A stretch of 64,000 bases of DNA, taken from Protea cynaroides (lineage: Eukaryota; Streptophyta; Magnoliopsida; Proteales; Proteaceae). The DNA is taken from contig CM053269.1 of NCBI GenBank assembly GCA_028583415.1, forward strand, positions 74,455,630 through 74,519,629. Direction: 5' to 3'. The translations under genes and the position numbers were made by a program. The notes beneath the pieces are model-generated. The model was not told where the DNA came from. It saw only the letters and a list, made by a program, of their open reading frames with translations, and ran no database searches. Shown piece after piece: positions 1-13,370 of this stretch (within the stretch, counting starts at the first letter, position 1; the number at the start of each line of letters is the position of its first letter).

Positions 1-321
1 TGGCCTCGGCTGCGACATGCAGCATGGTCCTGCTAGCCTTAGCTGCGGGGCTGGAGCCATGGTGGCAGACCACCTCAGCATTGGGGGTCCCACCATAAAT
101 TTTCTCTCTCCTCTTTCTATCTCTTGATTTTTCTCTCTCTTTTGAGTATGCCACAACATCATAAACACTGCCATATCGCCTGTAACATAGCCACATCGCC
201 TATATCACTGCCATATCGCCTATATCACTACCACCTTGCCTATGAGGCCCACGACACTCTCTCTCATCAAACTTGGCCCACTTTGTCCATTTTGCCAACA
301 ATTACAATACGAATGCCAACC
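1..321 (+). repeat. 3' end of a Copia-family LTR cut by the window edge
   Basis: This stretch matches the last third of the LTRs at 15433-17434, 23041-24962 and 25264-27500. It has the same order of features: a GC-rich stretch, a 'gggtcccac' block, TCTCTC-rich sequence, repeated 'gccatatcgcct' words, 'ctctctctcatcaaactt', and a 'tttgccaacaattacaata' end closing near 'gccaac'. It is diverged and its beginning lies outside the window. Whether it is a solo LTR or part of a longer element cannot be told. Confidence 0.75.
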
Positions 322-539
322 ATACAGAGATAAAAGTATTGAGAACAAGAAAAAAAAATTATATATATATATATATATCATCTATGTTTAGCTTTTAAAA
401 ACAGAGCTGCCACTAAACCAAAGAGGAAGTTGATTACAGTTTGATGGTTCAGCCCAATTCTCATGAAGTAACTAGTGGCCTGCAATAAACAATTCAAGCA
501 GATTGTGAGAATAAACAAGTATCTCGAGGTATATATGGC

Positions 540-1201
540 TAAATATCTATGCTGACTGGACACTCCAAAGCCAAAGGATACAGAGTTAACAAACAAGTAT
601 GTATAGCCTCTAAATATATTGTTTGGGTATTGAGGTTCTCAGAACCTCAGAAGGTCTCTTACTCACCCAACAAAAGTATGCCTAAGACATATTGTCCGAT
701 TCAGGCTTACTTGGCTGCAAACGTGTTCCTTTCCAATGGAACAACATTTGATAATGAATAATGAAGATGGTTTTCCTCTCCATGGTCCAACCTCGTACTA
801 ATGGTTGGTTAGTTTCCTTATCTACCTTACGATAACCAGACCAGACATATGTTTCATTGTACATATGCTGAATCCATGCCCCACACACTCCACATATGGC
901 TGCTGCAACTTGTATCATTCGCTACATCAAAAGCACTTTATTTCTTGGTCTTTATAAGGCTAAAACCTCTATGCCAGTCATATCAAATTTTTGTGATTCT
1001 GATTGGGCAAGTTGCCCCTTTATACGGTGATAAACTACATTTAACATAACCTACTATGGTACCAATTCCATATCATGGCGCACTAAAAAGTAGACTATGG
1101 TAACTCGTTTTTCAACAAAGGCAGAATATAGGGCTTTATCTAATGTGACTTGTGAACTCACATGGTTGGAGACTCTATTCCAAGACTTGGGACTACAACA
1201 T
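540..1201 (+). pseudogene. Degraded Copia polyprotein: end of RT and first part of RNase H
   Basis: In broken + strand frames I read Copia landmarks in the expected order: a 'YLTITRPDICF' block near 815-855 (end of the RT region), 'CDSDWASC' near 990, then 'SISWRTKK' followed by a stop and 'STKAEYRALSNVTCELTWLE' near 1065-1175. The frame changes several times and contains stops, so it is non-functional. The RNase H reading breaks at 1201 and resumes at 4995 (see the fragment there), with a foreign element between. Upstream of about 540 the match fades. The 5' LTR of this element was not found. Confidence 0.75.
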
Positions 1202-4200
1202 TGGTAACGTGTCAAATGCACCAATTTTAACTAAATATTTTTTTACTGGCCTGATTAATAAACTGTAAATAGGCTAAGCAAAGATCGATCCCACAGAGAG
1301 TGATTTGATCAAAAGTTATATTCTACTCAAATTAAATATACTAATGAAAGCTAAGCAAACATAATAACGAAGGGGGGTTTTGGTTGGTTGAATCAAATTG
1401 AAAGTAAACAGACAAAATTTAAATAGGAAAATAATTAGATGATAATATTCAATTCTTGATTCAATATCCACCCACACATTCAATGAGTAAAATTAATAGC
1501 AATATTAATCTCTTCCTCCAATTAGAATTAAAGACCCTAGATAACAATACGCTCTATTATCCGAGTTTTTCCTTAAGTATCTCTACTGAAACAAGCTCTT
1601 CAGGGAGATCTAACCATTGAACAACACTGAATAAGCTTTCAATATTTAATTCAATGGCAGCATTAAGTAAGTGAAAAACAAATCAATGTAAGCAACAATT
1701 ACACACAAGTGGAGATTATTTAACTTAGGTTATATTATTTACAATGAAGAGATAAAAACTTGGACATAATCATCTACCACTATTTGCTACTTGTGATTAG
1801 AACTAGGACGATTAAGTATCATAGATTTTAGATCTAGCAAGTAATATTAATCTAACTGATCCAGCAGGCCATTACTGAATTATTCAGACAAATATCATAA
1901 ATTAAAATAAAGGCATAACAGAAGTAATTCCAATAAAAGAGAGAAGAATAACAACATTACTGAATAGTGATTACACCATTGACATGAGTTTGGGCTTCAA
2001 AATTCCCTTGAACTGAATAAAAAATTAGCCAAACATTACAATCCTTTCACACACAGAGAGAGAGAAAGAGAGATTGATTATCTTCAACACTAGTGCTCTA
2101 TATATAAAACAAAACAATCATTTGTAACTTAGAACTCCTTCTTTGTGTAAGATTCTTTCTTTGTGTAGAATTCCTTCTCTATTAAGAATTTTGAAATTTT
2201 AGAGTTTCCTTTCCTCCTTGGAGTCTTCTATTGTAGGTTTTCTAACTTGAGTACGAGACTCTTTATGAAAATTTCATCCGCCGTTGAATGCTTTAATCAA
2301 ATCGTACGGTTGTTTCGATTTGGATTGGGATTAGATTTTCGTGTCAAACTTTGAGGCAATGTTTGGAGGCCCAAACGAACTTGTATTTTTCTCCATAATA
2401 CTATTCCAAAAAGATTGAGACATCCTCTACAATTTTACTGAATACAACTTTTCATTTCTAAAATTTTTTCCACGTCAATAACCTTCATGAAGCTCAGAAC
2501 GTCAATATTAAGAATGCTTTAACAATTAATTTACAAAGTCTCTAATGTCACACCCCAATTCCGTACTGTTCAGAATGATGTGATGAACCGTTAATAAACC
2601 AATGGTTCAACCAGGATCTCAAATAGGCTGTGTCCGTTTTGCTTAAACCATACACATCCACAACAATAAACAGAGTAAATACACAATAGTGGAAGTCTTA
2701 AATATTAAATGAACTGAGAATCTAAATGTGATAAAATACATAATTTAACCAATTATTTCCAAAAGGACTAAGACAAAAACTTAAATAATTAATTCAAATA
2801 CATTGTCTATATAATCCAAATAAAAGTCTAATCGAAAACGCAAGAGTTGCACTCACATGTCGAATCATGCGACTCCATCATCACTTCAGGGTCCATCGCC
2901 GCCGCATGTCCATACATAGGAGCATTGCTATAGTCTTCAACCGTAGTACCTGCATCATCAACTAAAATATTCGACGTCAAAAAGGGTGAGCACACATCAC
3001 GGCTCAGTGAGCAAACAAAATAATGCAACAAACATATGCATGCATTCAATTCGTATCTGTGGTCTGGTATATAAGTTTACAATGTGCAATAGAAAGGTTC
3101 GGTGGCCACCTCACCTCTATACACGAATGTGTGGAGCCGCCCAATGAATAACGGCATTGCCGTCCCATATGCACCCACCATGGAAACAGTGTACCCAATG
3201 AGTATCGGCATCGGTGTACCACATGCACCATACCAACACGTAAGCCCCTGTTGGCGAGGACTTGCAAACTGGGCTCGCAACTAACCAATCCTAATGTCAA
3301 ATAGTGTATCCAAGGCCTCACCCCAGCATCCCTCAATACGTCCATAGAGATAGAGCTAAGGCCCCCCAACAAAGTCAGAGACTACACGGTCCGAGACCAC
3401 CTCCCCTGATGCCCTACGACGTAATAGCTCTACTAAGGTAATGACGATACGACAATGTTAGTGGACAAGACTTGAGTAGAGATAGAGCTAGAGTCTGGTG
3501 ACCAGGTTGAACCACAATGTCACGTCCTCCCCCTAATGCTCCACTTGCATCAAGCACACTAACCACACACATACATTCACATGCCTATTCCTAGCATCAT
3601 CATCATCACCATGTTATAAATAAATAGAATTAAATATGCATGAACAATAATAACAGGAATAGTGGATGACATGTGATATGCACATTACAATCATACAACA
3701 TAGAATCATTCATGGTATTTGACTCAATGAACAAAAACAGTTTATTATTAGTCAATTAGTTTAGGTCTTGTTTCCTCACTTTTGATTGAGTGTAGATCCT
3801 CGTTCAAGCTTTAAGAATCACTTTTAAATCACTAGGAATACCTAACAAGTCGATAGATTTTAATTAGAATTAATTTTAATAATTTTAAGCATACTATATT
3901 GGTAGGGTCGCAGGTTGGGTCACAGGTAGGGTAGCAATTTTCTGCGACCCTAGGGTGTAGGGTCAGACATGGGGTCGGTTATCCATCGACCCTAGGTGCC
4001 ACCACACCCTCTCTGAAACCTCCTGAGAGCATGGGGTCGATCCTGTGGTCTTGTAGGGTCGGATACCAATCGACCCTACGTGCGACCACACGTAATTTGA
4101 GTCGACCTTTCATCCTATAGTCCATTCTTTCATGTTTGGATCCTTTGGCTTACTTTCATGGTCCATTCTATGATTGTTCTAGGGCTTAAAACTCCAAGTT

Positions 4201-4994
4201 ACACTCTTTCCTTTGTTCACAATGATTTCCTCCATGGATTCCATTGGAATTTATCCATGGATGGATGATTTGGGTTTCTCCTAGATCCTACCCTCTTCAT
4301 GAACTATTCTAGGGTGTTACATAATTCATAGAGAATGTATTCATACCTTAGGTTTGCTGAGATTCAGAGTTTTCTCTGAATTCCTTCTCCTTAGTCTTCT
4401 TCTCCAATTCTCCTTTTCTTCTCCTTCTCTTCCTTCTCTTTCTTCTCTTCTCTTTCTCTCACTTTCAATTAGGGTTCTAAAAGGAGTGAAAGAGGTTAAG
4501 GGACGTCCTATTTATAGAGGAAAACCTCCCAAAATCAGCCCAATAGGTTTAGGAAAGATCCCCTTTGAATTAGAAAAGTTTCTTAATTTTCGATTTCTGT
4601 CTGTCATCATAGGGTCGATCGTAGGGTCGCAGGACCCGTCGACCCTATGGTTCTCAAGTCATCCGACCCTACGACTGAAAAGTCATGGGTTGGACTTCTA
4701 TTGAGGTGGGGTCGACCCTACCTGTTTAGGCATGCGACCCTACCCTCAAAATTACTGTTTTTGGGTCAATTTCATACATGGTCTTGTGATTTCCTTCACG
4801 CACTTGGTCCACTTGGCTCGACCATGATAGGTAGACCTGGTACAAGGTGGTAAGACCGGTTAGTTTGATATGGGTCTTATATCTAAACTGTGTCAAATTA
4901 ATAAAATCCATTCTATTTAGTTCAATAAGGCATAAAACATATTAAAAAAACATAATGCAAAGGGAATAAAAATATAGAAATCACACACTTATCA
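1202..4994. mobile_element. TG..CA retroelement (probable solo LTR) inserted in Copia RNase H
   Basis: The insert starts TGGTAACGTG and ends ACTTATCA. It is flanked by the 5-bp direct repeat AACAT (1197-1201 and 4995-4999). Removing it joins the Copia RNase H reading from '...DLGLQH' to 'PFPMDVYCDN', which fixes the borders independently of the repeat. It contains no recognisable coding sequence. Without the nested LTR at 2546-4881 it would be about 1.45 kb, which fits a solo LTR. TG/CA ends and a 5-bp duplication are what LTR-element integrases leave. The family is unresolved. Confidence 0.75.
2546..4881 (-). mobile_element. Solo LTR, Gypsy-like family (copy A), 2.3 kb
   Basis: It begins TGTCACACCCC and ends GGTCTTATA, flanked by the perfect 5-bp duplication TCTAA (2541-2545 and 4882-4886). 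The terminal CA reads TA, a single transition. The copy at 5708-7896 shares its start, a block with 'cacctctatacac...ccaccatggaa', a 'ccaacacgtaagccc...ctgggctcgcaactaaccaat' block, and the 'aggtctta' end. No internal domains are present, so it is solo. The - orientation is inferred from copy B, where a purine-rich tract adjoins the equivalent end. The Gypsy assignment rests on the TGTCACACCCC style of terminus and is tentative. Confidence 0.75.
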
Positions 4995-5258
4995 AACATC
5001 CTTTTCCTATGGACGTTTACTGTGATAATAAGGTTACTCTATACATAGTTGCAAATCCTATATTTCAGGAATGCACGAAGCACATAGATATCAATTGTCA
5101 CTTCGAGCCGAAAAAATACAACGTGGACTGATTAGTCCACATCATATACGAACTCAATTCCAACGTGCTAATCTTTTTTATGAAGGCTTTGGATCAAGGC
5201 CCTTTTCAGTTTTTGGTGAGCAAGCTTCGCCTTTAACCTCTGTCCACTTGAGTGCGCG
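4995..5258 (+). pseudogene. Copia RNase H, C-terminal part (continues from 1201)
   Basis: The + strand reads 'PMDVYCDNKVTLYIVANP', then 'ECTKHIDINCHF', a stop, then a region matching the usual 'VADIFTKAL..QFQFLLSKL' end as 'FFMKALDQGPFQFLVSKL'. This is the canonical end of Copia RNase H, where the substrate-binding DN and the TKHI..CHF block are conserved. A stop after 'KYNVD' and further substitutions show decay. It is the downstream half of the domain broken at 1201 and is followed directly by this element's short 3' LTR. Confidence 0.8.
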
Positions 5259-5421
5259 TGTTAAACAGTAAATTGACACATGTCCACTTGTTGTATTTTA
5301 TATATTTTCTTCTTAACTTTTATTGTAATATAAATAGAATTCCTTTTGTACATTTTCATAATAATAGAATTAGTTTGTGATTCCAGAACTCTCTCTGTCT
5401 TGAGTCTGCTATAAGTTAACA
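5259..5421 (+). repeat. Short 3' LTR (about 163 bp) of the + strand Copia
   Basis: It starts TGTTAAACAG and ends GTTAACA, so the termini form the inverted TGTTAA/TTAACA pair typical of small Copia LTRs. It lies just after the RNase H end and a weak purine-rich tract (AGTGCGCG). No matching 5' LTR is seen in the window, so the boundary rests on these termini and on position alone. Confidence 0.55.
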
Positions 5422-5707
5422 ATGGAGAAGGCAGACTGCTCGAATTGAGGAGGAATCGGGAACAGGTAATGTGTGCTCAACTCCTTGCTCATCATGTATG
5501 CATTTTGTGTGTTGCAGGCTGATTTTGGATCTCTAAAGAGCTTTCATTGTTACCCCAACACCAAATTCTTCTACTCTTACTAAGAATCCCACACAAAAAC
5601 CCTCCCCAAGACCTAATGGATAGAAACCGTTGATCCATCAATGGCGATGCAAACCTATACCCAACCCCTCTCCAAAACATTGTAGTCTTCGTCTTCTCCA
5701 CCGCAAC

Positions 5708-7896
5708 TATCACACCCCAATTCTGGCTGAATTAGAAGTGTGAGTGAACCGTCATTGAACCAACAGTTCACACCAGGATCTCAATAAGACCGTATCCACT
5801 CATACAAACCATTACACATAACCATAATCAGAATTAAAATATAGCGGAAGTCTTAAATTAAATGAACTGAGTACTTCTATTGATAATTTAAATAAAATAT
5901 CCAGTTATTCTCCACACCAAAATGTAAATAAATATCCTTACATCAATTTGTAAATCCAACTGAAAATAAATAAATAAACTAAACAAATCCTATAGGTACA
6001 CGCAAAAAGGCACTCGCATGAAGCGTCATGCTCGTCCTCCCCTGCTTGCACTTCTAAAGCAACAACACCTCCATACGCCAGAGCATCCATGTAGTCCTCC
6101 ACAGTATAACCTGCATCAACATCTAAAAACATGTATATATACAAGGGTGAGCTCACAACTTAGCTCAGTAAGACAATCAGACAATGCAACAAACATATGC
6201 ATGAGTAACATTCACATTATGGTCTGGTTTTAAGTTTGCAATGTGCTATAGAAAGGATTAGCGGCCACCGCACCTCTATACATGAGTGTGTGAATCCGTC
6301 CAATGGATCAAACACCACTGTCGTTCCACATGCACCCACCATGGAATACAGATAGAGCTAAAGCATCCGGATCAAACATCACCAACACTTCCCCTGATAC
6401 CCTACCCATACCAACACGTAAGCCCTTATTGGCGAGGGCTTGTAAAACTGGGCTCGCAACTAACCAATCTAATATGTCATCACAGTAGGCCTTATCCCAG
6501 CACAGCTCCCTACAGCATAGAGATAGAGCTAGAGTCTAGTGGCCAGGCCGAAGACCACAGTGCCACTTCCTCCCCCTGATACCCTACCCGCACCAAGCAT
6601 GCTAAGACAGAATGATACGAAAAGGTGCTAGTGTGAGGAATGATCCTAGACCCTCGACCTTTCCCATTCCACACATCAACGAAAACAATCACATGCCTAA
6701 CAGTCACATCCTAGCATAGCGAGTATGCATGAACAATAATAATAACTGAAAGTAAATGATAACATGCGAGTATGCACAAACATCAGTCCACAGAATCATA
6801 GTTATTAACAATATTTTATTGTTATTAATTATTAGGATTTAGGTCTGATTCCCTTACCTGACGCTTGATTGATAGCTTGCTCCTTGTCACAGACTCCAAA
6901 CTTGCTACCACAAGGTCCTACACGACGTTAGGGTAGAATAGTTTTTCTTAGGGTTTACGTTGGTCGGAAAACCAACAAGGTCAAAACACTTCTCACAGAG
7001 TAGACCGGTCGCGAGTACCGATCGCAGGTACCGGCCGTGGCACTGTGGGGAAAGGTACGATAGGTATGGTCGACCGATCCCCACAGACCAGCCTCCGGGA
7101 GATATCGGTCGCAGGTACCGGTAGCATAGGGTGCGACCGGTATGTCTTCGGAAGACCATACATCCGGATCTCGCCTTCCGTCGGTCACCCCCTATTGATT
7201 CTAGGGTTTCTCCTACACATTCTAGGTCTCAGCACTGAGTTAGAGTTGTTTCCAACTCCATTCAAGTCCTAGTTTCGATGATTTTTAACCTAGAACTTGA
7301 ATATAGGGTTTACCGACTAGATTAGGGTTTGACGGAAAAAATTTGGTTTAGATCAATATCTCGCTTTGCATGGTATGATCCAAACATGACTAACCATCCT
7401 AGAATGCTTAACGTAAAGGAAAGTTTAAGCACTTACCGTTGATTCACGATAATGTGTTCTTCGTCCAACGACAATGGCAGCTCTTCCATCTTCTTCCTAG
7501 CTTCTTCTCCTTCTTCAATCTCTTTCTCCTCTCTAGGGTTTGTGAGGATCAATGAAAGGGATTTTAGGAGGTTTAGGAATCCTTATATAGGCTAGGATTG
7601 AGTCCTTATATAGGCTAGGATTGAGTTTAGGAAGCCTCCTAACATTAGGAAAGTCTTTCGGTTCAAAATTTGGAAAGTGAGACCCGCAGAGATCCGTTTT
7701 CGGATCTAAGTGGTCTGCTGCACAGGCCATACCGATCAACCGGTACCATCGACCGGTATGAAATATTTCATACTTTGAGGTCTATTTTCGTACCTGATTG
7801 TTATCTACTCGTCCCGTCTGGCCCGGTGATGATTGGAAGACCTATTACTACATGAATGAAAGGTTTAGAACGGATTCATGGAGTGCAGGTCTTACA
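5708..7896 (-). repeat. Gypsy-like LTR (copy B), probably a 3' LTR
   Basis: This is related to copy A along most of its length (start 'tatcacaccccaattc', the 'ctcgcaactaaccaat' block at 6451-6470, end 'aggtcttaca'). Immediately to its right, 7897-7910 is 'acttccccaccctt'; its complement is purine-only apart from one base, as expected for a polypurine tract upstream of a 3' LTR on the - strand. No clean 5-bp duplication was found, so it is probably one end of a truncated element, not a solo LTR. The opening TG reads TA here, again one transition. Confidence 0.65.
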
Positions 7897-9490
7897 ACTT
7901 CCCCACCCTTAAAAGAAATTTCCAAAACTTACATGAAGGTTTCACAGCAACATAGACCAGATCATCCCCGATCATCAAATCTCTCTACATAACACTACTA
8001 TATACCTTTTTGGGTTTAAAGCCAGTATTCCAACATAGCAAAATAGACCCACCCGATTTCAACCCACTAAAGAAATTTTGGCCTCCAGAGATGACTTTAA
8101 AAGATACATTGGGAAGGTCAAAAACACTTGACCTCCTCTATAACATCCAATTCTCTAGGAAGAGTTGCTTGCGATGATTCCGCAAATAGTGTTAGAGCTA
8201 TAACTGATGGCGAGAATGGAAAATGAACCGAGGCCATCAGATACATAAGGAAAGACGAAAGCGACGAAGAAAACAACAAGGATCATAGAGGGAGGGATTC
8301 TCATCATCTGCCTAAGTGGGTTGTAATGGTCAAAATGAGTTCTGTTTTATTCTTCATTGACAAATACAGTCATTTATGTGTAGCATGGGCAAATTGGTTT
8401 TATCCTTTAGATTGGAGAAGCGCCAAGTGTCGCTCATTGAGCAGCCACTGGCACTCCTCCAATGACTGTACCAATTGAAAAGGATCTGGATCCTGTCATG
8501 GTGGGGATGCAATGGCATTGAGGTACTTACCACGACTTTGCGGTACAGATATGGACCAAAGTATGACCTAGAGACAGGATTTCACGCACGCAAAACTCCC
8601 CGACTTGCCAAATCGCTCCATGGTGTGTTGCAGGCGGCCACAACTTAGCTGCAACATTTTGAAGGTGAATTTTCCATGAATATGGTTGGGAATGTGTGTC
8701 GGTGTCTGTAACAATTCTTCCATGATGAGAAAACTCTAGAGTAATGCTCTTATAATCATCATTGCTAAAGGGGGAGGTGGCAAAAAGAAATTTGTAATAA
8801 CGAGATTCTCTGGAAAGGAAGACTCCCAAAAACTAAGCCTAGGAAAACCTAAAGCCCAATGGGAAATATTGTGAGCAAACTCATTTGTCTAAGCTCACAG
8901 TTAGGAGAGTGTACTATATAAATACTTGTAGTACTAGTACACATACATGCGTGGATATACACGTGGATATATACTGAATGCATATCAATAACAAGATGGT
9001 TTTGATTGAACTAGATTATGAAATTTGACAGTCAATTTAGGTCCCTCTCCATCCAATATTAGTTGGTATGAATAGGACAGATCATCTATCCAAGTAAAGA
9101 AATGCCTTACGACATTTGGTAAAATAATATTCTTGTGACAATAATAGATCACCATGTGTACGTGTTAAATATATTTCAATATTTAAAAAGGAAAAATATT
9201 CGTTGTTTGTTGTGTCACCTGATGCCCCCCTCACAGTCCCTATAAAATGATTCTCATTTCTCTTTGTTGGATTCATGGTGCACTCTCTCCATTGGCCCAG
9301 ATGCTAGTGCATGCTTTAGGCATAGACGGCAATCCTCAATCCTTTAACAACTAAACAGTTTTGACTCATTCGATTCAAAGTTTGGAAGAATTAAATTGCC
9401 CACTTGGAGGGACCCACCTAACATCCCTAAATTCAAATAATTTAAAAAAAAAGGGAACTTTATGGTGACGGATGTAAATTTCCATGCACG
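7897..9490. other. Non-coding interval, probable degraded retroelement interior
   Basis: No gene is recognised. The left edge begins with the polypurine-like tract beside LTR copy B, so the first part may be residual Gypsy internal sequence on the - strand. A 100-codon - strand open frame at 8527-8829 has no ATG at its start and no recognisable motif. A T-rich run lies just beyond (about 9497-9521). Confidence 0.4.
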
Positions 9491-9567
9491 TATTCTTTTT
9501 TTCTTTTTTCTTTTTTTTTGTGACCCTGCTAACTAAATGAGCTACACCAACATCACTATCCCATAGG

Positions 9568-9825
9568 TATATGATGCTAAGACCCGAAAAGCAATTGGAA
9601 AGATCCGACTAAAATGCCATCTAGGGAGCCGGCAGTCCCAAGTTACCTGCTATGTCATTGAAACCGACACGTCCTACAATCTACTATTAGGATGACCCTG
9701 GATCCATGAAAATCTGGTGGTCCCCTCTACACTCCACCAATGTTTTAAATATGTTGGGGAAGAAGGGAAAATGCATAAGGTCTTCACAGAAAAAAGGCCA
9801 TTCAGAGCCTCTGAATCGGTGAAAA
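9568..9825 (+). pseudogene. Gypsy-type aspartic protease/gag-pol linker fragment
   Basis: In one + strand frame the sequence reads 'YDAKTRKAIGKIRLKC', then 'QVTCYVIETDTSYNLLLG', a TGA stop at 9693-9695, and 'PWIHENLVVPSTLHQCFKY'. The LLLGRPWIH..VPSTLHQ block is characteristic of the end of plant Ty3/Gypsy proteases. The TGA stands exactly where the conserved Arg is expected, consistent with a CGA to TGA transition. The fragment is about 85 codons long with no further pol sequence, so it is a relic. It adjoins the LINE RNase H on the opposite strand. Confidence 0.7.
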
Positions 9826-12800
9826 ATCTATTGATAGTCACGATTCCTCACATCCGAGTTTTGGGCAGAGCACAAATCCTGATTTCATGCTTCAAAAATA
9901 ATCCATACAACCATCCTCGATTCAGTGTGGGCCATCCTGGCAAGGGCATGGGCTAATCCATTACAAACTCTTAAAACATAAGAAAAATGACAAACTATGA
10001 TGGAAGACATCAGAGTAAAAATATACCCCACAATGGAGAGGATAGAATTCGGACATCCTTTCCCTTTAGAATTCAAGATATCCACCAATTGCTTACAGTC
10101 TGACTGCACCAAAACTCAATCCAGCCCTTCCGAAATCGCATCGAGCATGGCCAATCATATCGCCAACACTTCACCTTCGATAGCCTCCTTGAAAGAGCAC
10201 AAGCTAGATACTGCTTCATGAGTTGATTCGTTAAACTCTTTGCAATAGTATCACAGACCACCATTAGTAGAGCCCGGATGTAAACTCACATTCATAAAAG
10301 CAATGACATAAGGAGCATCAAACATAGCCAAATTCTGGTCAAAATTAACCTGAGAAATCGGGGCAATTGTTGGAGACGCGGGCTTAAAGTAAATAAATGT
10401 GAACTCCCAAAATGCAACCATTGCATGATCAATTACCTAAATAGAAGTCCAAAATCGCCTTTGAAAATGAGCATCGTTCCAAGCTAGCCAAATTTGCCAG
10501 CAAATAAAGGTTGCCAACGAGAAGGATTGAACACCAGCAGTTTTAGAGACCTGAATCAACTTGTGCCATTTCCAAAGCCATTTAGCAATGGTGAAATCTT
10601 CATCCGAAGGAGGCCGAAAAGACAGAGGCAACCCAACCAAAACCGCACTAGCAAAAGAACATTGGAACAAGATATGCTCTATGGATTCATGTTCTGCACC
10701 ACTGCTTCAACATGAAGAAGCCACAGGAACATTACAGTGGGATAAATTGTCACCTGAGGCGAACCCTTAGGACATGCCCTCCATAAAAAAGCTCGAATCT
10801 TAGGGAGCATCTTGGAATGCCAAATCAGTTTTCAACTCTCCTTATCCACCACCTCCCATCTGTGGCAACGAGAAGAAGATGGAAGACCATTAAAGGAAGC
10901 CTCCTCTTTATTCTTCAAAACTTGGTAAGCTTACCAAATCGAAAAAACTCCATTCTTAGATCCCCCTACAGAATATAATCCTCTTTAGGAAACACGCTTA
11001 GCTGAATGCTAAGGTTGGTAGAAACCTCCGAAGGAGTAAAAATAGCACTAATCATCTCCTTTTTTGACACCGATTGTTTGCATCAACCAAATCACACACC
11101 CAGTGAATCATAAGAGCCGGATCTTTAGGAGTTCAACCTTGAAATTAGGTAATGTGGGTATCCATGAATCTTCCCAAATTCGAATGTGAACCTTTCTACA
11201 CATGCCAAATAAGTCCCTCCTCATGCACATATCTTCCTTCCAAAAGACTTCTCCAGGCCCAAGAAGGCTGATTGCCAAGCCTAGCAGCCATAAAGTCAAC
11301 TTTAGAAAAATAGAGGGACTTCATCACCTTGGCCCATAGGGAATCTGGCTTTGTAAGGAGACGCCCTACCAACTTGGCCAATAAAGCTTTATTATGTAGA
11401 CTTTGATCTCTAAATCCCAAACCACTATGCTCTCTAGATTTAGTTAACCTCTTACAAGAGACCCAAGGAATGCCACTTTATTTGCTGCTATTAGTTTAAA
11501 AGAACTTTGTAGTAGCTTGCCGAATAGACTTATGAAAGGAAGCTGGTAGCTTGAAATAGGAGGCTGCAAAATTCGATGTAGGAAGAGCCACAGCTTTAAT
11601 GAGCACATCTTTCCCTGCAAAGGAAAGCATATTAGCTTTGCAACCATTTAATTTAGTAAGAGATCTTTCCAGAATTGTATTAAACACTTGCTTCTTTGAC
11701 ACACCAAAATGTGAGAGTAAACCTAAATATTTCGATGGGCTTCGGCCACACGGGATCTTGATGATCCGAGAAACATCTCCAAAAACGAGCTGGAGTGTTG
11801 GGACTGAAGGTTAATGTCAACTTCTTCAAGTTTATATTCTGACCCGAAGCTTTACAATAGGTCTCCAAACAATTCTTGAGAGAAATCTCCTGGCCAAGAT
11901 TAGCTTGAGAAAAGAGAAGGCAATCATTGGCAAAAAGAAGATGACTAATAGATTGATATGCACTATGAAATTGAATACTAAACACCAACCCTTGCATCTC
12001 CGCATGATGAACGATGGATGAAAGAACTTGAGCACAAGTATAAAAAGGGCCGGGGAGATAGGATCACCTTGCCTAATGCCTCTAGATGGAGTAAACTGAT
12101 CTTGTTCCTCTCCATTAATGAGTAAGGTATAAGAGACTGTAGTGATTAACTGCATAACCACAAATACCCATTTAGAAGAGAAACCAAATCTAAGAAGTAT
12201 TGCTTCAATAGAAGTCCACTCAAGGCTATCATAGGCTTTCTGCATATCTAGCTTTAGAAAATGTTTGCCTCTCTTCCTTCCCTTAATAAAATTAAAAGCC
12301 CCATGGGCAATCAAAATATTGTCAGAAATCACTCTACGAGGAACAAATGCAGATTGAGAAGGACATATAATCTCATCAAGCAAGGGGTATCAATCTAATA
12401 GCCAAAATCTTTGAGATAAGCTTTGTGCAAACTCCACATTAGCTGATGGGCCGATACTGATCGAGAGATTCAGGATTATTAACTTTAGGAATAAGATAGA
12501 TATATGTCTTGTTTAGATCTTTTGGTAAAATACCTGTAATAAAGAAATCCTGGATAAATCTGGTAACAACATCCTTAGTAATTTCTCAAAACTTTTGGAA
12601 AAATATGGGAGGGATCCCATTAGGACCTGGTGATTTCAGAGGCATCATAGATTATAAAGCCAAAAAAATCTCCCCAGAGTCAGGAACCCGATAAAGAGAC
12701 TTATTTGCCCAAAATTGTAAGTTGAAGAAACTGAATAGCCTCCATAATATCGTTCTAAATAATATCAGACGAACAGAATGCATGCTAATAATGGGATAAG

Positions 12801-13370
12801 AAACTAGCATAATTGTCTGACCCCTTATTGATCCACTCGCTAGATGACAACTTGAGATCGGTAATCCGATTCATACTCCTTCAATGGAGGGTGGATGCAT
12901 AAAAAAAATTTGTATTAGAGTCCCCACATCTTAGCCACTCTATCACCGACTTCTAATGCCACATGTTTTCTCTTTCAAAAGTTCCGCATCCAACTTCTTT
13001 ATAACAGCAATCTCCTTTGAAAGGTTGAACTCCATGGGTGGAAGACTCTGGATATGAAGAAAATCCTCATGGAGGGAGGAAATATTAGCCTAAACCAGTC
13101 CAAAGCAATCCCGATTCCACTTTTTTAGGCAGTTCCTAGTATTATTGAATTTCTGAGCAAGAATAAGAACCTCAACCTAATTGGTAGACTAATTCTCTCC
13201 TTTATCCACCACCGAACCACACCCAAAATCTTGAAACCAGATAGCTTAAATCTAAACGGTCGGGTCTCACTAAATGTTGCACCATTAGTATTCAACAAAT
13301 CGGATTATGATCCGATCCATAAGAAGGCTTCATTACCACAATCAAGTTAGCAAACTTAGATTTCCAACTG

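Noticed and set aside
8527..8829. 100-codon - strand open frame
   Set aside because: It has no ATG at its start and no recognisable motif, and lies in probable retroelement debris.
9497..9521. Poly-T as the tail of the - strand LINE
   Set aside because: A + strand Gypsy fragment lies between it and the LINE end at 9882, so the link cannot be supported.
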